A DNA stretch of 64,000 bases from Clostridium aminobutyricum (GCF_017255415.1 NZ_JAFJZZ010000003.1:1-64000); one strand, 5' to 3'. Positions 17,001 through 25,270 are shown, numbered from the stretch's first letter. Notes: generated by a model not told the origin, from the sequence alone. Translations and numbers: made by a program.

Positions 17001-17064
17001 ACAATTTCCTCCTTATATTTTCACTTCAGTATTCATCTATTCGTCCAATAAAACAATAAAAAAA

Positions 17065-17080
17065 GTTAGTTGAAGCTAAC
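17065..17080. promoter_or_regulatory. Putative metalloregulator operator between feoA and feoB
   Basis: GTTAGTTGAAGCTAAC matches GTTAGC-N4-GCTAAC with one mismatch. It sits in the 98-bp gap before feoB and may allow separate control of feoB. Confidence 0.6.
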
Positions 17081-17098
17081 CTTTTGTCAAAATATTCG

Positions 17099-17326
17099 TT
17101 AAACTTGAGTTACAATAATATTTTCTGCTTCACTTTTGCGAATTGACAGCTCATAGCCTCTCACAGTTATTTCAATCGGATCCCCTAGGGGCGCGACTTT
17201 ACGGACAAAAATGGAGGTGCCTTTTGTGATCCCCATATCCATAATACGACGTTTCAGTGCACCTTCGCCGTTTAATTTTTGTACAATTGCGGTACTCCCG
17301 CAGGTAACCTCTTTTAATGTTTGCAT
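17099..17326 (-). CDS. feoA: FeoA-family protein (second of tandem pair)
   Basis: FeoA is a small SH3-like cytosolic protein that modulates FeoB. The 75-residue protein shows the family core RIMDMGITKGTSIFVRKVAPLGDPIEITVRGYELSIR and the ending EAENIIVTQV. It follows another feoA by 17 bp and precedes feoB, from which it is separated by a gap holding an operator-like palindrome. Confidence 0.9.
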   Translation of the reverse strand: MQTLKEVTCGSTAIVQKLNGEGALKRRIMDMGITKGTSIFVRKVAPLGDPIEITVRGYELSIRKSEAENIIVTQV

Positions 17327-17343
17327 AATTAGAACTCCTTCCC

Positions 17344-17568
17344 TTAGTTTACTAGAACTCGAGTGGCCATCGTTTTGCTGATAGCAATTCTTGAATCTTT
17401 GATATTTACGATGACATTGCCGCCAAGTTCGGAAATAACGGTTACTTGAGCTCCTTCTATGAAACCGAGGTTTTCAAGAAAACGTTTTGTATCATCACGT
17501 CCGTGGATGGCAGAAACCGTAATTTCTTTACCCGGGCTTGCCATAGACAAAGGAAATATATTTTGCAT
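17344..17568 (-). CDS. feoA: FeoA-family protein (first of tandem pair)
   Basis: This 74-residue SH3-like protein has FLENLGFIEGAQVTVISELGGNVIVNIKDSRIAI and a C-terminal TRVLVN, typical of FeoA. It begins the operon feoA-feoA-feoB-Cys-rich protein. Upstream lie a strong promoter and three GTTAGC-type palindromes, so metal-dependent repression is likely. Confidence 0.9.
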   Translation of the reverse strand: MQNIFPLSMASPGKEITVSAIHGRDDTKRFLENLGFIEGAQVTVISELGGNVIVNIKDSRIAISKTMATRVLVN

Positions 17569-17594
17569 AATCGTACCTCCAAAAGCTTATTTTC

Positions 17595-17610
17595 ATTAGC
17601 GTAAGCTAAC
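17595..17610. promoter_or_regulatory. Putative operator upstream of feoA (proximal)
   Basis: ATTAGCGTAAGCTAAC matches the GTTAGC-N4-GCTAAC palindrome except for the first base. It lies 26 bp before the feoA start codon. Confidence 0.7.
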
Positions 17611-17651
17611 CAAGTATCTTTAAAAAAGCTTCAATAACCCATCAATTGATG

Positions 17652-17667
17652 GTTAGCAAAGCCTAAC
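17652..17667. promoter_or_regulatory. Putative operator at feoA transcription start
   Basis: GTTAGCAAAGCCTAAC has one mismatch from the palindrome. It begins 9 bp downstream of the -10 box, so a bound repressor would block initiation. Confidence 0.75.
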
Positions 17668-17676
17668 CTTAAGGCT

Positions 17677-17705
17677 AGTTTACCATGGCTAACTTAAAAT
17701 GTCAA
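17677..17705 (-). promoter_or_regulatory. Promoter of feo operon 1 with overlapping weak operator
   Basis: On the minus strand TTGACA (17700-17705), a 17-bp spacer and TAAACT (17677-17682) form a strong promoter. A degenerate operator, GTTTACCATGGCTAAC (17678-17693), overlaps it. Confidence 0.75.
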
Positions 17706-17710
17706 CAGAT

Positions 17711-17750
17711 AATAAAAAAAATTGACGAATTAAAATTATAAATTCGTCAA
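17711..17750 (-). terminator. Terminator of uppP
   Basis: A perfect 10-bp stem TTGACGAATT / AATTCGTCAA has an A-rich run on the left that becomes a U tail on the minus strand. Confidence 0.85.
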
Positions 17751-17789
17751 CTCTATTTGCGCATTGTATGGATGTAAAAAACAGCAGAA

Positions 17790-18620
17790 CTATTCAAAGA
17801 AAGTGAAATATGCAATCACGATCAGTCCTAAGATGATTCGATAGTATCCAAATGCCTTAAAATCATTGTTCTTGATATATCCCATGAGGAATTTAATGGC
17901 AAGCACAGATACAATAAACGCCACCACCATACCCGTCAGCAAGATGGCTATTTCCATGCCGGTGAAATGAAAACCGAATTTTACTAGTTTTAATGCACTT
18001 GCACCAAACATAACTGGGATTGATAAAAAGAAGGAGTATTCCGCTGCAACATAGCGGGAAGAACCCAGTAAAATGCCTCCCAATATCGTTGCGCCTGACC
18101 GAGAAGTGCCAGGTATTAACGATAACACTTGAAAGATTCCGATCAAGAAAGCAGTTTGGTAAGATAATTCATTAAAAGAACGGATTCTTGGGGCCGCACC
18201 TTTATTATGGTTTTCAATGACAATAAATAAAATTCCATAAAGTATCAATGTAACAGAGACAGTCTGATAATTATAAAAATGGTCGTTTAACCAATCGTCA
18301 AATAGTAATCCCAATACGGCTGCAGGTATGACACCCACCAGCACTTTGTACCAGATGGACATGGTCTCTTTTTTTTCGCGCCGTGTTTTTTTAGGTGAAA
18401 ATGGATTTAGCTTATGAAAATAGAGGAGAACAACTGCTAAAATAGCCCCGAGCTGTATAACGACAAAAAACATTTCCTTGAATGCGGCGGAAGCATTTAG
18501 TTCAATGAACTTCTCCACTAGAATCATATGACCGGTACTGCTTATGGGCAGCCATTCGGTGATTCCTTCGACAATTCCTAAAAATACGGCTTTTAAAATT
18601 TCAATAAAAAACATACTCAT
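17790..18620 (-). CDS. uppP: Undecaprenyl-diphosphatase (BacA/UppP)
   Basis: UppP dephosphorylates undecaprenyl pyrophosphate to recycle the lipid carrier for peptidoglycan and wall polymers; it also gives bacitracin tolerance. The 276-residue polytopic membrane protein shows both signatures: [18 protein letters not shown] near the N terminus and [12 protein letters not shown] (about 166-177). The length matches the family. The start could be ATG 18620 or ATG 18614; the latter is better spaced from GGGGGT. It is a single-gene unit with its own terminator. Confidence 0.94.
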   Translation of the reverse strand: MSMFFIEILKAVFLGIVEGITEWLPISSTGHMILVEKFIELNASAAFKEMFFVVIQLGAILAVVLLYFHKLNPFSPKKTRREKKETMSIWYKVLVGVIPAAVLGLLFDDWLNDHFYNYQTVSVTLILYGILFIVIENHNKGAAPRIRSFNELSYQTAFLIGIFQVLSLIPGTSRSGATILGGILLGSSRYVAAEYSFFLSIPVMFGASALKLVKFGFHFTGMEIAILLTGMVVAFIVSVLAIKFLMGYIKNNDFKAFGYYRIILGLIVIAYFTFFE

Positions 18621-18790
18621 TTACCCCCATAACCTCCAGTATACCTATTTTGAGTATAATTTTCAAATTAAATTCGATTAATTTTTATAAAAAATGTTGC
18701 AGGGACAAGGTGCTTGCAAGAAAGCCGGAAAAGAATTAAGATAGGAAAGGGATTCACGAAAAAAGGAAATGGATTAGAGGAAGAAAACAG

Positions 18791-19918
18791 ATGAATAATA
18801 ATAGGATGAAAGATTTTATGAAAAAGACAGCACCGAAGTTGGCTATTATCGCATGCTGTTCCATTTTACTGATTATATTAGCCTTTAATGATTATTATTT
18901 ATATAACACGCCGATCGCTAAAATTGTGGAGATAAAAGAGGACTACAGCACTTCCAAACAGAATGGCGTGTACGTTGAAAAATACTATACGCAAGATATT
19001 CTTGCTGTGATACAGAATGGTACCTATAAGGGGGAGATTGTCCGCTTAAAAAATCAGTATACGCAATCCGGTGTATATGATGACCGCTTTTCACGGGGGA
19101 ATGATGTTTTTATCGAAAAGATTGAAAACAAACAAACTGAATTCACCGCAACAATCAGCGGTAAAAAGCGTGACCAATACGTAGCTTCTGCGGTGGTTAT
19201 TCTGGTGGCCCTCTTAACGGCCTTAGCGGGAAGAAAAGGCATTTTCGTGGCGGCCAGTTTAGCCTTCAATTTAGTATGCTTTTATTATGCGCTGACGTTG
19301 TATGAGCAAGGGATAAACTTATTGGCGTTAATGATCCCTCTGGTCATCAGTTTTTCTATTTTGACCTTGTATTTTATAGGGGGCTGGAGCAGACTGACTT
19401 TGGTCTCTTTGCTGTCGACGCTTGCTACGGTTATGATTGTTACATTCATTTCAGCGGTCGTTTTACATTTTTCCGATAAAGTGGACTATGATTTTATGGA
19501 ATATTTGCCGCAGCCTTATGAACAGTCCAGTGCAAATATTATATTTCTGTCAGAAATATTGATCGGAAGCCTGGGGGCGGTAATGGATATCGTTGTTACC
19601 ATGGTTTCAACAGTGAAAGAACTCACACAGACCTCTGCTCACATTTCTTCAAAAGAACTGATTGCTTCTTGCAGAAGAGTAGGAGACGATATCCTCGGAA
19701 CCATGATTAACGTCATGTTTTTTACGAATGTGGCAAGCGGCATTCCGTTCTTCCTATTGTGTCTGCGTAACGAAATCCAGTTTACAACTATTATTCGGTA
19801 TAACCTATTTTTCGAAATAGCAAGATTTCTTACCGGCGGTATTGGTATCGTACTGGCGATCCCAATCTCGGCTTTTCTTGCCGTTTATTTTTACAGAGGG
19901 AGAAAAGAAACATGCTGA
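18791..19918 (+). CDS. YibE/F-like membrane protein
   Basis: This 375-residue protein has one N-terminal membrane helix (about 18-36), an extracytoplasmic beta-rich domain (IVEIKEDYS to TISGKK, about 45-130) and about six further membrane helices. EILIGSLGAVMDIVVTMVSTVKE and SCRRVGDDILGTMINVMFF are hallmarks of the YibE/F family, whose function is unknown. The next gene overlaps its 3' end by seven bases and encodes a second YibE/F-like protein, so the two probably form a heteromeric membrane complex. Confidence 0.82.
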   Translation: MNNNRMKDFMKKTAPKLAIIACCSILLIILAFNDYYLYNTPIAKIVEIKEDYSTSKQNGVYVEKYYTQDILAVIQNGTYKGEIVRLKNQYTQSGVYDDRFSRGNDVFIEKIENKQTEFTATISGKKRDQYVASAVVILVALLTALAGRKGIFVAASLAFNLVCFYYALTLYEQGINLLALMIPLVISFSILTLYFIGGWSRLTLVSLLSTLATVMIVTFISAVVLHFSDKVDYDFMEYLPQPYEQSSANIIFLSEILIGSLGAVMDIVVTMVSTVKELTQTSAHISSKELIASCRRVGDDILGTMINVMFFTNVASGIPFFLLCLRNEIQFTTIIRYNLFFEIARFLTGGIGIVLAIPISAFLAVYFYRGRKETC

Positions 19919-20700
19919 TAGTTTTAGGAATACTGTTACCTTGTCTGATCTTGCTCTTTAGCGGAGATCAAGGGTCAAAATCGATTATTTCAACCGTTAT
20001 GAATGCGATAGGTCTTCTTATTGCGATCTTCTTCATGTATAAAGGAATGAATCCTATCCTCGTGACGGCTTTAAGCTGTATCTATATTTGTGCCGTTACG
20101 ATTTTCTATCAAAATGAGGTTAATATAAAAAGCAAAATTTCATTTATTTCTGTTTTGCTGGTTTTGTGCGTGATGGTTCCGGTCATTTATTACACTGCCG
20201 ATGTATCAAGCATTCAAGGGTTTACGAAGGAGCAATATGAGATTACCGATTCAAACGGCTATCTGAGGGATATCGATATAAACATGATTCTTGTACAAAT
20301 TTGTGTCATGATTATTGCCCTGATCGGTACGGTTATTGATATTGCCGTTGCCGTTTCCTCTTCTATGTACGAAATTTGCCATAACAATCCGGATATAAAG
20401 AAAAATCAACTTTTCATTGCAGGGATGAATGTGGGCAAAGATGTATTGAGTACATCGATCCACACGATATTTTATATCTACATTGCAGAGTATTTGACGT
20501 TAATGCTGCAGTTTACAGAAAGCTATTCTTTTGCAAAAATGATCAACTCGAAAGCGTTCTGCCAGGAATTTATTACAATATCGATCAGCGGAATCGGGTG
20601 TTGTTTAATCCTTCCGGTTGTAACGTTGATGGGGGTAGCGCTTTTGACAAAAAGAGATAAGCGTATCGATGTGACGAAAAGAGCTGCAAATAAAGGATAA
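19912..20700 (+). CDS. YibE/F-like membrane protein (partner)
   Basis: This 262-residue polytopic protein repeats the YibE/F core found in its neighbour (IALIGTVIDIAVAVSSSMYE, then AGMNVGKDVLSTSIHTIFYIY) but lacks the extracytoplasmic domain. The start overlaps the preceding gene by seven bases, so translation is probably coupled. The transport or other role is unknown. Confidence 0.8.
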   Translation: MLIVLGILLPCLILLFSGDQGSKSIISTVMNAIGLLIAIFFMYKGMNPILVTALSCIYICAVTIFYQNEVNIKSKISFISVLLVLCVMVPVIYYTADVSSIQGFTKEQYEITDSNGYLRDIDINMILVQICVMIIALIGTVIDIAVAVSSSMYEICHNNPDIKKNQLFIAGMNVGKDVLSTSIHTIFYIYIAEYLTLMLQFTESYSFAKMINSKAFCQEFITISISGIGCCLILPVVTLMGVALLTKRDKRIDVTKRAANKG

Positions 20701-20730
20701 GATAGAAAAACAGACAGTTGAGACATCAAA

Positions 20731-20748
20731 GGGAACCTCACGGCTCCC
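20731..20748. other. Imperfect hairpin between convergent genes
   Basis: GGGAACC and GGCTCCC pair with one mismatch around a 4-base loop. It may end the YibE/F transcript, but no clear T run follows. Confidence 0.35.
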
Positions 20749-20837
20749 GAGTTAAGTCTTTTGTATCGTTTGAAGACATCACATCTTTGTAGACGCGTTT
20801 GCTCCGCATGGCATCAATTGAATTTTTGTAATATATT

Positions 20838-21188
20838 TTAGTTGTTGCCTCCGCAAGAGCAGTTTCCTTTATAGTTTTTATTGTCGCAGCCGCAGGCCAT
20901 ACAATTCCCGTTACAGTGGTTAGACAGAGCCTGCTTCAGCGCACAAGAACTGCTGCTGTGACATCGTATAATATCGGAGTTACATCTGGATGCTTCTTGA
21001 ACTGCACTGTTTACCAATTTGTGGGAAACAGTATTCGTAAATAGCACAATTAAATCCGGTGTACCGATTTTTTTCCTGAAATCTGCGGGCATTTTAGCGA
21101 ATACCTTTGCTTTATAACCAAAATCTTTGCAAATATCTTTATATTGGGTGACCATTCTTTCATTTCCCCCAACAATTACTATACTCAT
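20838..21188 (-). CDS. DUF2325 protein with Cys-rich tail
   Basis: This 116-residue cytosolic protein starts MSIVIVGGNERM, typical of DUF2325 (a receiver-like alpha/beta fold). The last ~30 residues are Cys/His-rich (HCNGNCMACGCDNKN and GNCSCGGNN), suggesting metal binding. ATG 21188 is preferred, with AAGGAGG eight bases upstream. A promoter and a perfect GTTAGC palindrome directly upstream put it under the same control as the iron genes, so a metal-homeostasis role is likely. The molecular function is unknown. Confidence 0.8.
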   Translation of the reverse strand: MSIVIVGGNERMVTQYKDICKDFGYKAKVFAKMPADFRKKIGTPDLIVLFTNTVSHKLVNSAVQEASRCNSDIIRCHSSSSCALKQALSNHCNGNCMACGCDNKNYKGNCSCGGNN

Positions 21189-21224
21189 AGAGAAATCCTC
21201 CTTAAACACAATTTGAAACGATTG

Positions 21225-21240
21225 GTTAGCGTGTGCTAAC
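21225..21240. promoter_or_regulatory. Perfect palindromic operator before DUF2325 gene
   Basis: GTTAGCGTGTGCTAAC is a perfect GTTAGC-N4-GCTAAC palindrome, 36 bp before the start codon and 8 bp past the -10 box. Confidence 0.82.
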
Positions 21241-21248
21241 TTGTGAAA

Positions 21249-21278
21249 ATATTAGCATAGATATAAATGACTTGTCAA
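21249..21278 (-). promoter_or_regulatory. Promoter of DUF2325 gene
   Basis: On the minus strand TTGACA (21273-21278), an 18-bp spacer and TAATAT (21249-21254) precede the operator. Confidence 0.7.
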
Positions 21279-21441
21279 CCTATTTTTTTATTCTATAGAA
21301 AATTATATAGAAAATTTCGTTTGCAATATTGACAGAAATACCATAAAGAGCAATGACTAAAACGCGAAGCCGCTATACTAAATATCAATAAATAAAAAAC
21401 AGATTGACAAATATTAAGAAGACATGATAGGCTACCTGTTG

Positions 21442-21457
21442 GTTAGCAAAAGCTAAC
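21442..21457. promoter_or_regulatory. Perfect palindromic operator upstream of metal ABC operon
   Basis: GTTAGCAAAAGCTAAC is perfect. It lies 68 bp before the -35 box of the operon and could act at a distance or through looping with the half-site at 21565. Confidence 0.78.
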
Positions 21458-21525
21458 TGATCGATTAAAAAGTTTTGTCAAATTTTTTATATAAGCTTGA
21501 ATATATTTGAAAGGTAGTATGGGGT

Positions 21526-21570
21526 TTGACAAGGAAGGACGATAAGATTATACTAGGTCCATAAGTTAGC
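21526..21570 (+). promoter_or_regulatory. Promoter plus operator half-site of metal ABC operon
   Basis: TTGACA (21526-21531), a 17-bp spacer and TATACT (21549-21554) are near consensus. GTTAGC (21565-21570) follows 10 bp later with a poor second half. Confidence 0.75.
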
Positions 21571-21603
21571 AATTGTTGATGTATTTTTATTGGGGAGCGT
21601 TTT

Positions 21604-21909
21604 ATGACAAGGGGAAATAATAACAGAATAATTGCTGCAATAGTGAGCATTTGTATCATGCTGACTATTTTGTCTGCAACTGGTTTTGCCCTTTTCCGCG
21701 GAGAGCATCATTGCACGCAACCCCATTGTATTGTATGCGAGCACCTGAAGGATTTAGCGAGCGTTTCCAAAGACTTGGGGAACGGAGTTGGTGCCTTTTT
21801 TGCCGCTCTTTTAATTTCTACACTTTTTTTAAGAGAACTTTCAAAGCTTTTGGGGAGTTCTTCTTCTACAATTTCTTTAATTTCCTTAAAGGTAAGAATG
21901 AACAATTGA
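21604..21909 (+). CDS. Small Cys/His-motif membrane protein of metal operon
   Basis: This 101-residue protein has a membrane helix at about residues 9-30, then EHHCTQPHCIVCEHL, a dense Cys/His motif facing the outside if the N terminus is inside. A second hydrophobic stretch follows at about 60-77. The family is not recognised. It is the first gene after the operator-controlled promoter and precedes a ZnuA-type binding protein by 65 bp, so a role in metal capture or sensing next to the ABC importer is plausible. GGGGAG lies seven bases before the ATG. Confidence 0.7.
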   Translation: MTRGNNNRIIAAIVSICIMLTILSATGFALFRGEHHCTQPHCIVCEHLKDLASVSKDLGNGVGAFFAALLISTLFLRELSKLLGSSSSTISLISLKVRMNN

Positions 21910-21974
21910 ATCACAAGGTTCGATTTTGTTTTACTATTTTAATATTTAAAAAATGAACTTTGGGAGGATTTTAT

Positions 21975-22964
21975 ATGCGTAAAATTTTTACTGTCATTGC
22001 AGCGATGGCATTATTTGTAGTACTTATAACCGGATGCGGGACGCAAAAAGAGGAGGCTGTGAACAAAAAAACAACAGAACCGTTAAGCATTGTAGCGACG
22101 ATTTTTCCGCCTTATGACTTTACTTCGCAGATTGTGGGAGATAAAGCGAATGTATACCAACTGCTGCCTCCGGGAGCAGAAAGCCATTCTTATGAACCGA
22201 CCCCGCAGGATATTATAAAGATACAGAACTGTGACGTCTTTATTTATGTCGGCGGTGAAAGTGATACATGGGTCGATAAAATTTTAGAATCCATGGATAC
22301 AAGCAACATGAAAATCATTAAAATGATGGATTGTGTTTCGACTGTTGAAGAAGAAGTGGTTGAAGGTATGCAGGAAGAAGAGGAGCATGATCATGACGGC
22401 GATACCGAGGTACGCGAGGATTCGGAAGAGGAGCCGGAATACGACGAACATGTTTGGACTTCACCGGCTAATGCGATGAAAATCACGCAGGCCATATCGG
22501 ATACTCTTTGCCAAGTAGACCAGCAAAATAAAGAATATTACCAGCAAAATACGAAGGACTATATTGCCCAATTAGAAAACTTGGATAAAGAATTTAAACA
22601 AATCGTTGACCAAGCTTCCAGGAAGGTCATTGTTTTTGGAGATCGGTTTCCGCTGCGCTATTTTGCGGATGAATATGGTCTAGAATACTATGCGGCATTC
22701 CCGGGTTGTAGTACCGAAACAGAACCTAGTGTAAATACGATAAAATATTTAGTGGATAAAGTGAAGGCGGAGAAAATTCCGGTAGTTTTCTATATCGAAT
22801 TTTCAAATCACAAGACCGCCGATAGCATTTGTGAAGCCACAGGAGCGAAAGCGTTGCTCTTCCAATCTTGTCACAATGTTTCGCAAGAAGACTTGAAGGC
22901 AGGAAAGACCTATGTGGATCTCATGACCGAAAATGCAGCGAATCTGAAGGAGGCATTGCAATAA
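21975..22964 (+). CDS. znuA: Metal ABC transporter substrate-binding lipoprotein (ZnuA type)
   Basis: This 329-residue lipoprotein (lipobox LITGC, Cys21) belongs to cluster A-I metal-binding proteins that deliver Zn, Mn or Fe to an ABC importer. Likely ligands are the His in AESHSYEPTP, the His in YDEHVWTSP and a His near LFQSCHNVS. An acidic/His loop (EEEEHDHDGDTEV) before the second ligand is typical of the zinc branch, but shared operators with iron genes argue that the metal may not be zinc. ATG 21975 with GGGAGG upstream is chosen. Its stop overlaps the ATPase start by one base. Confidence 0.88.
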   Translation: MRKIFTVIAAMALFVVLITGCGTQKEEAVNKKTTEPLSIVATIFPPYDFTSQIVGDKANVYQLLPPGAESHSYEPTPQDIIKIQNCDVFIYVGGESDTWVDKILESMDTSNMKIIKMMDCVSTVEEEVVEGMQEEEEHDHDGDTEVREDSEEEPEYDEHVWTSPANAMKITQAISDTLCQVDQQNKEYYQQNTKDYIAQLENLDKEFKQIVDQASRKVIVFGDRFPLRYFADEYGLEYYAAFPGCSTETEPSVNTIKYLVDKVKAEKIPVVFYIEFSNHKTADSICEATGAKALLFQSCHNVSQEDLKAGKTYVDLMTENAANLKEALQ

Positions 22965-23644
22965 TGGCATTAATTACTTGCAAAGATTTAATACTTGGAT
23001 ATGAAGGAAAGCCTATTATTGGGAACTTAAACTTCGAAGTGAATGACGGAGATTATTTATGCATTCTAGGGGAGAATGGTGCCGGAAAAACTACTCTAAT
23101 GAAGAATATTCTTGGAATTAGTAAGCCGATCGGAGGCTCCATTCAATTCGGTGAAGGCATGAAGCAAAATGAGATCGGCTATATTCCTCAGCAAAGCAGC
23201 GCACAACGGGATTTTCCGGCGACGGTATACGAAGTCGTCTTATCCGGATGCTTAAACAGTCACGGAAGCATCGCTTTCTATAATGCGAAGGACAAGAAAA
23301 AGGTTGAAAGTAATTTAGAGCGGCTTGGCATTCTCCAGCTGAAAAAACGATCCTATAGGGAATTGTCAGGAGGCCAGCAACAGCGAGTGTTGCTGGCCCG
23401 CGCCCTTTGCGCGACGAAGAGAGTACTATTTTTGGATGAACCGATGGCAGGGCTGGATCCAAAGGCCACTCAAGATTTTTATGAACTCTTAAAAAGCTTA
23501 AATAATGAAGGGATAACGCTGGTGATGATTTCTCATGACCTACGAGGGGTGAAGGAAAATGCAAAGCAAGTGCTCCATTTAGAAAATGGTGAAACCTTTT
23601 ATGGAAATCTCAGTGAGTATGTAGGAGGTGAGGAACATGCTTAG
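22964..23644 (+). CDS. znuC: Metal ABC transporter ATP-binding protein (ZnuC type)
   Basis: This 226-residue ATPase has Walker A GENGAGKTT, signature LSGGQQQRVLLARAL and Walker B VLFLDEPMAGLD. It energises the import of metal delivered by the upstream lipoprotein. ATG 22964 overlaps the preceding stop (TAATG) with AAGGAGG nine bases upstream, which is why the longer in-frame extension to 22868 is not used. Confidence 0.93.
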   Translation: MALITCKDLILGYEGKPIIGNLNFEVNDGDYLCILGENGAGKTTLMKNILGISKPIGGSIQFGEGMKQNEIGYIPQQSSAQRDFPATVYEVVLSGCLNSHGSIAFYNAKDKKKVESNLERLGILQLKKRSYRELSGGQQQRVLLARALCATKRVLFLDEPMAGLDPKATQDFYELLKSLNNEGITLVMISHDLRGVKENAKQVLHLENGETFYGNLSEYVGGEEHA

Positions 23645-24458
23645 TCTTATTCAAGATTTATTTTCTTATCCGTTTGTTCAAAGGGCTCTTATCGTAGGCA
23701 TTTTAGTTTCCCTCTGCGCGGCATTGCTTGGGGTCAGTCTTGTATTAAAGCGGTATTCGATGATTGGCGATGGCTTGTCTCATGTCGGGTTTGGTGCACT
23801 GGCAATTGCTATGGCGTTGAATCTAGCGCCGCTGGAGGTTGCCATTCCGGTTGTAGTAGCGGCGGCTTTTTTACTCCTTCGGGTCTCCGAAAGCAGTAAG
23901 ATAAAGGGTGATGCGGCTATTGCACTGATATCCACAAGCTCTCTTGCGTTAGGGGTTATTGTCATTGCGATGACAACAGGCATGACGACAGATGTCTGCA
24001 ACTATATGTTTGGAAGTATTTTGTCGATGACGAAGAGTGACGTGAACTTAAGTATAGTCATTTCGATTTTTGTATTTATTATGTATATTTTGTTTTACAA
24101 CAAAATATTTGCTATCACCTTCGATGAATCTTTTGCACAGGCAACGGGAATCAATGCGAAACGGTACAATACGTTGATTGCGCTGCTTACCGCTGTAACG
24201 ATCGTATTAGGTATGAGAATGATGGGGGCGCTGCTCATTTCCAGTCTCATTGTTTTTCCGGCGTTGACCTCTATGCGATTGATAAAGTCATTTCGGGGTG
24301 TTGTTCTTTGTTCTACTGTGATATCCGTGAGCTGTTTTGTGCTGGGCATCATTTTCTCTTATGTCTGTGCTACGCCGACAGGCGCAAGTATCGTTGCAGT
24401 GAACTTGGTTTTATTTATTATTTTCTCCATCGTGAGCAAAGTAAAATGCAGGCAATAG
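23637..24458 (+). CDS. znuB: Metal ABC transporter permease (ZnuB type)
   Basis: This 273-residue polytopic protein of the ABC-3 family has the opening VLKRYSMIGDGLSHVGFGA and the MMGALLISSLIVFPALTSM region characteristic of ZnuB/MntB permeases. It overlaps the ATPase gene by eight bases and completes the importer. AGGAGG precedes ATG 23637. Confidence 0.92.
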   Translation: MLSLIQDLFSYPFVQRALIVGILVSLCAALLGVSLVLKRYSMIGDGLSHVGFGALAIAMALNLAPLEVAIPVVVAAAFLLLRVSESSKIKGDAAIALISTSSLALGVIVIAMTTGMTTDVCNYMFGSILSMTKSDVNLSIVISIFVFIMYILFYNKIFAITFDESFAQATGINAKRYNTLIALLTAVTIVLGMRMMGALLISSLIVFPALTSMRLIKSFRGVVLCSTVISVSCFVLGIIFSYVCATPTGASIVAVNLVLFIIFSIVSKVKCRQ

Positions 24459-24467
24459 AGGTGAGAT

Positions 24468-25004
24468 ATGCGTAGAAAGAAATACGGGAAAAGGCTGAGA
24501 GCCTTTCTGCTAATATTAAGTCTACTGCTTATACTATGCAGTTGCGGTTCTAATGCCAGTGGCGGTGCAGGCACCGGCAATGGTGCTGGTGCTGACAACG
24601 GCAATGAGGCATCATTTAGTTTGTCTTCCAAGCAGAACGGTGTTATTGAGATACCGGAAGACTTTTTCTTAACTCAAGTCAATGACATTTATACGAATGC
24701 GGAGGACTACCTGGGAAGACCGATCAAATATCAAGGAATATTCGAAGCTTCAACATACGGAGAAGGTGAGAATCAGCAGCAGATCCTATATGTATTTAGA
24801 AATAGCCCCGGCTGCTGCGGAAATGACGGTACTGCCGGATTTGAGGTCTTATGGGACGGAGAAATACCTGAGGAGCATGCTTGGGTAGAAGTGGAAGGCG
24901 TTTTGCAGGCTTATGAGGATGCAGACGGAAATAAATTTTTACAGGTCAAATTAGATTCTTTAAATGTACTTAAAGAAAGAGGCAAAGAGTTTGTTTCTCA
25001 GTAG
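24468..25004 (+). CDS. Lipoprotein resembling the YcgQ/DUF1980 C-terminal domain
   Basis: This 178-residue lipoprotein (lipobox LLILCSC) has a low-complexity Gly/Ala/Asn linker (about 27-46), then a beta-barrel-like domain with YLGRPIKYQGIF, RNSPGCCGNDGTAGFEVLW and WVEVEGVLQAY. This resembles the C-terminal part of DUF1980/YcgQ proteins, where a CC motif is conserved. It starts nine bases after the permease gene and is probably part of the metal operon, perhaps as an extracytoplasmic metal carrier. The function is not established. Confidence 0.72.
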   Translation: MRRKKYGKRLRAFLLILSLLLILCSCGSNASGGAGTGNGAGADNGNEASFSLSSKQNGVIEIPEDFFLTQVNDIYTNAEDYLGRPIKYQGIFEASTYGEGENQQQILYVFRNSPGCCGNDGTAGFEVLWDGEIPEEHAWVEVEGVLQAYEDADGNKFLQVKLDSLNVLKERGKEFVSQ

Positions 25005-25074
25005 AGGAAAGACTGCAACACGCAGGATCAGATACTGCCTGCCGTCACAGATGGAAAGATTTTAAAAAAGGAAC

Positions 25075-25103
25075 TTGACATTATGTAATGTAGGTGGTAG
25101 TAT
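25075..25103 (+). promoter_or_regulatory. Promoter of DUF3793-flavodoxin operon
   Basis: TTGACA (25075-25080), a 17-bp spacer and TAGTAT (25098-25103). Confidence 0.75.
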
Positions 25104-25112
25104 ATCAATGAA

Positions 25113-25128
25113 GTTAGCTCTAGCTAAC
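25113..25128. promoter_or_regulatory. Perfect operator at DUF3793-flavodoxin transcription start
   Basis: GTTAGCTCTAGCTAAC is a perfect palindrome that begins 9 bp after the -10 box. Confidence 0.82.
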
Positions 25129-25203
25129 CTTAAAAGTGAAATGAATACGACATGAATAAACAGCCGCTTAGAGAGGTCTTTGCGGCATATATTTACAATA
25201 TTA

Positions 25204-25219
25204 GTTAGCTAAAGCTAAC
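25204..25219. promoter_or_regulatory. Second perfect operator before DUF3793 gene
   Basis: GTTAGCTAAAGCTAAC lies 91 bp downstream of the first site (about nine helical turns) and 51 bp before the start codon. Confidence 0.78.
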
Positions 25220-25270
25220 TTGCACGATGAAGAGATTGAAATAGGAGACGAATTAGATAGGAGAGATAAT

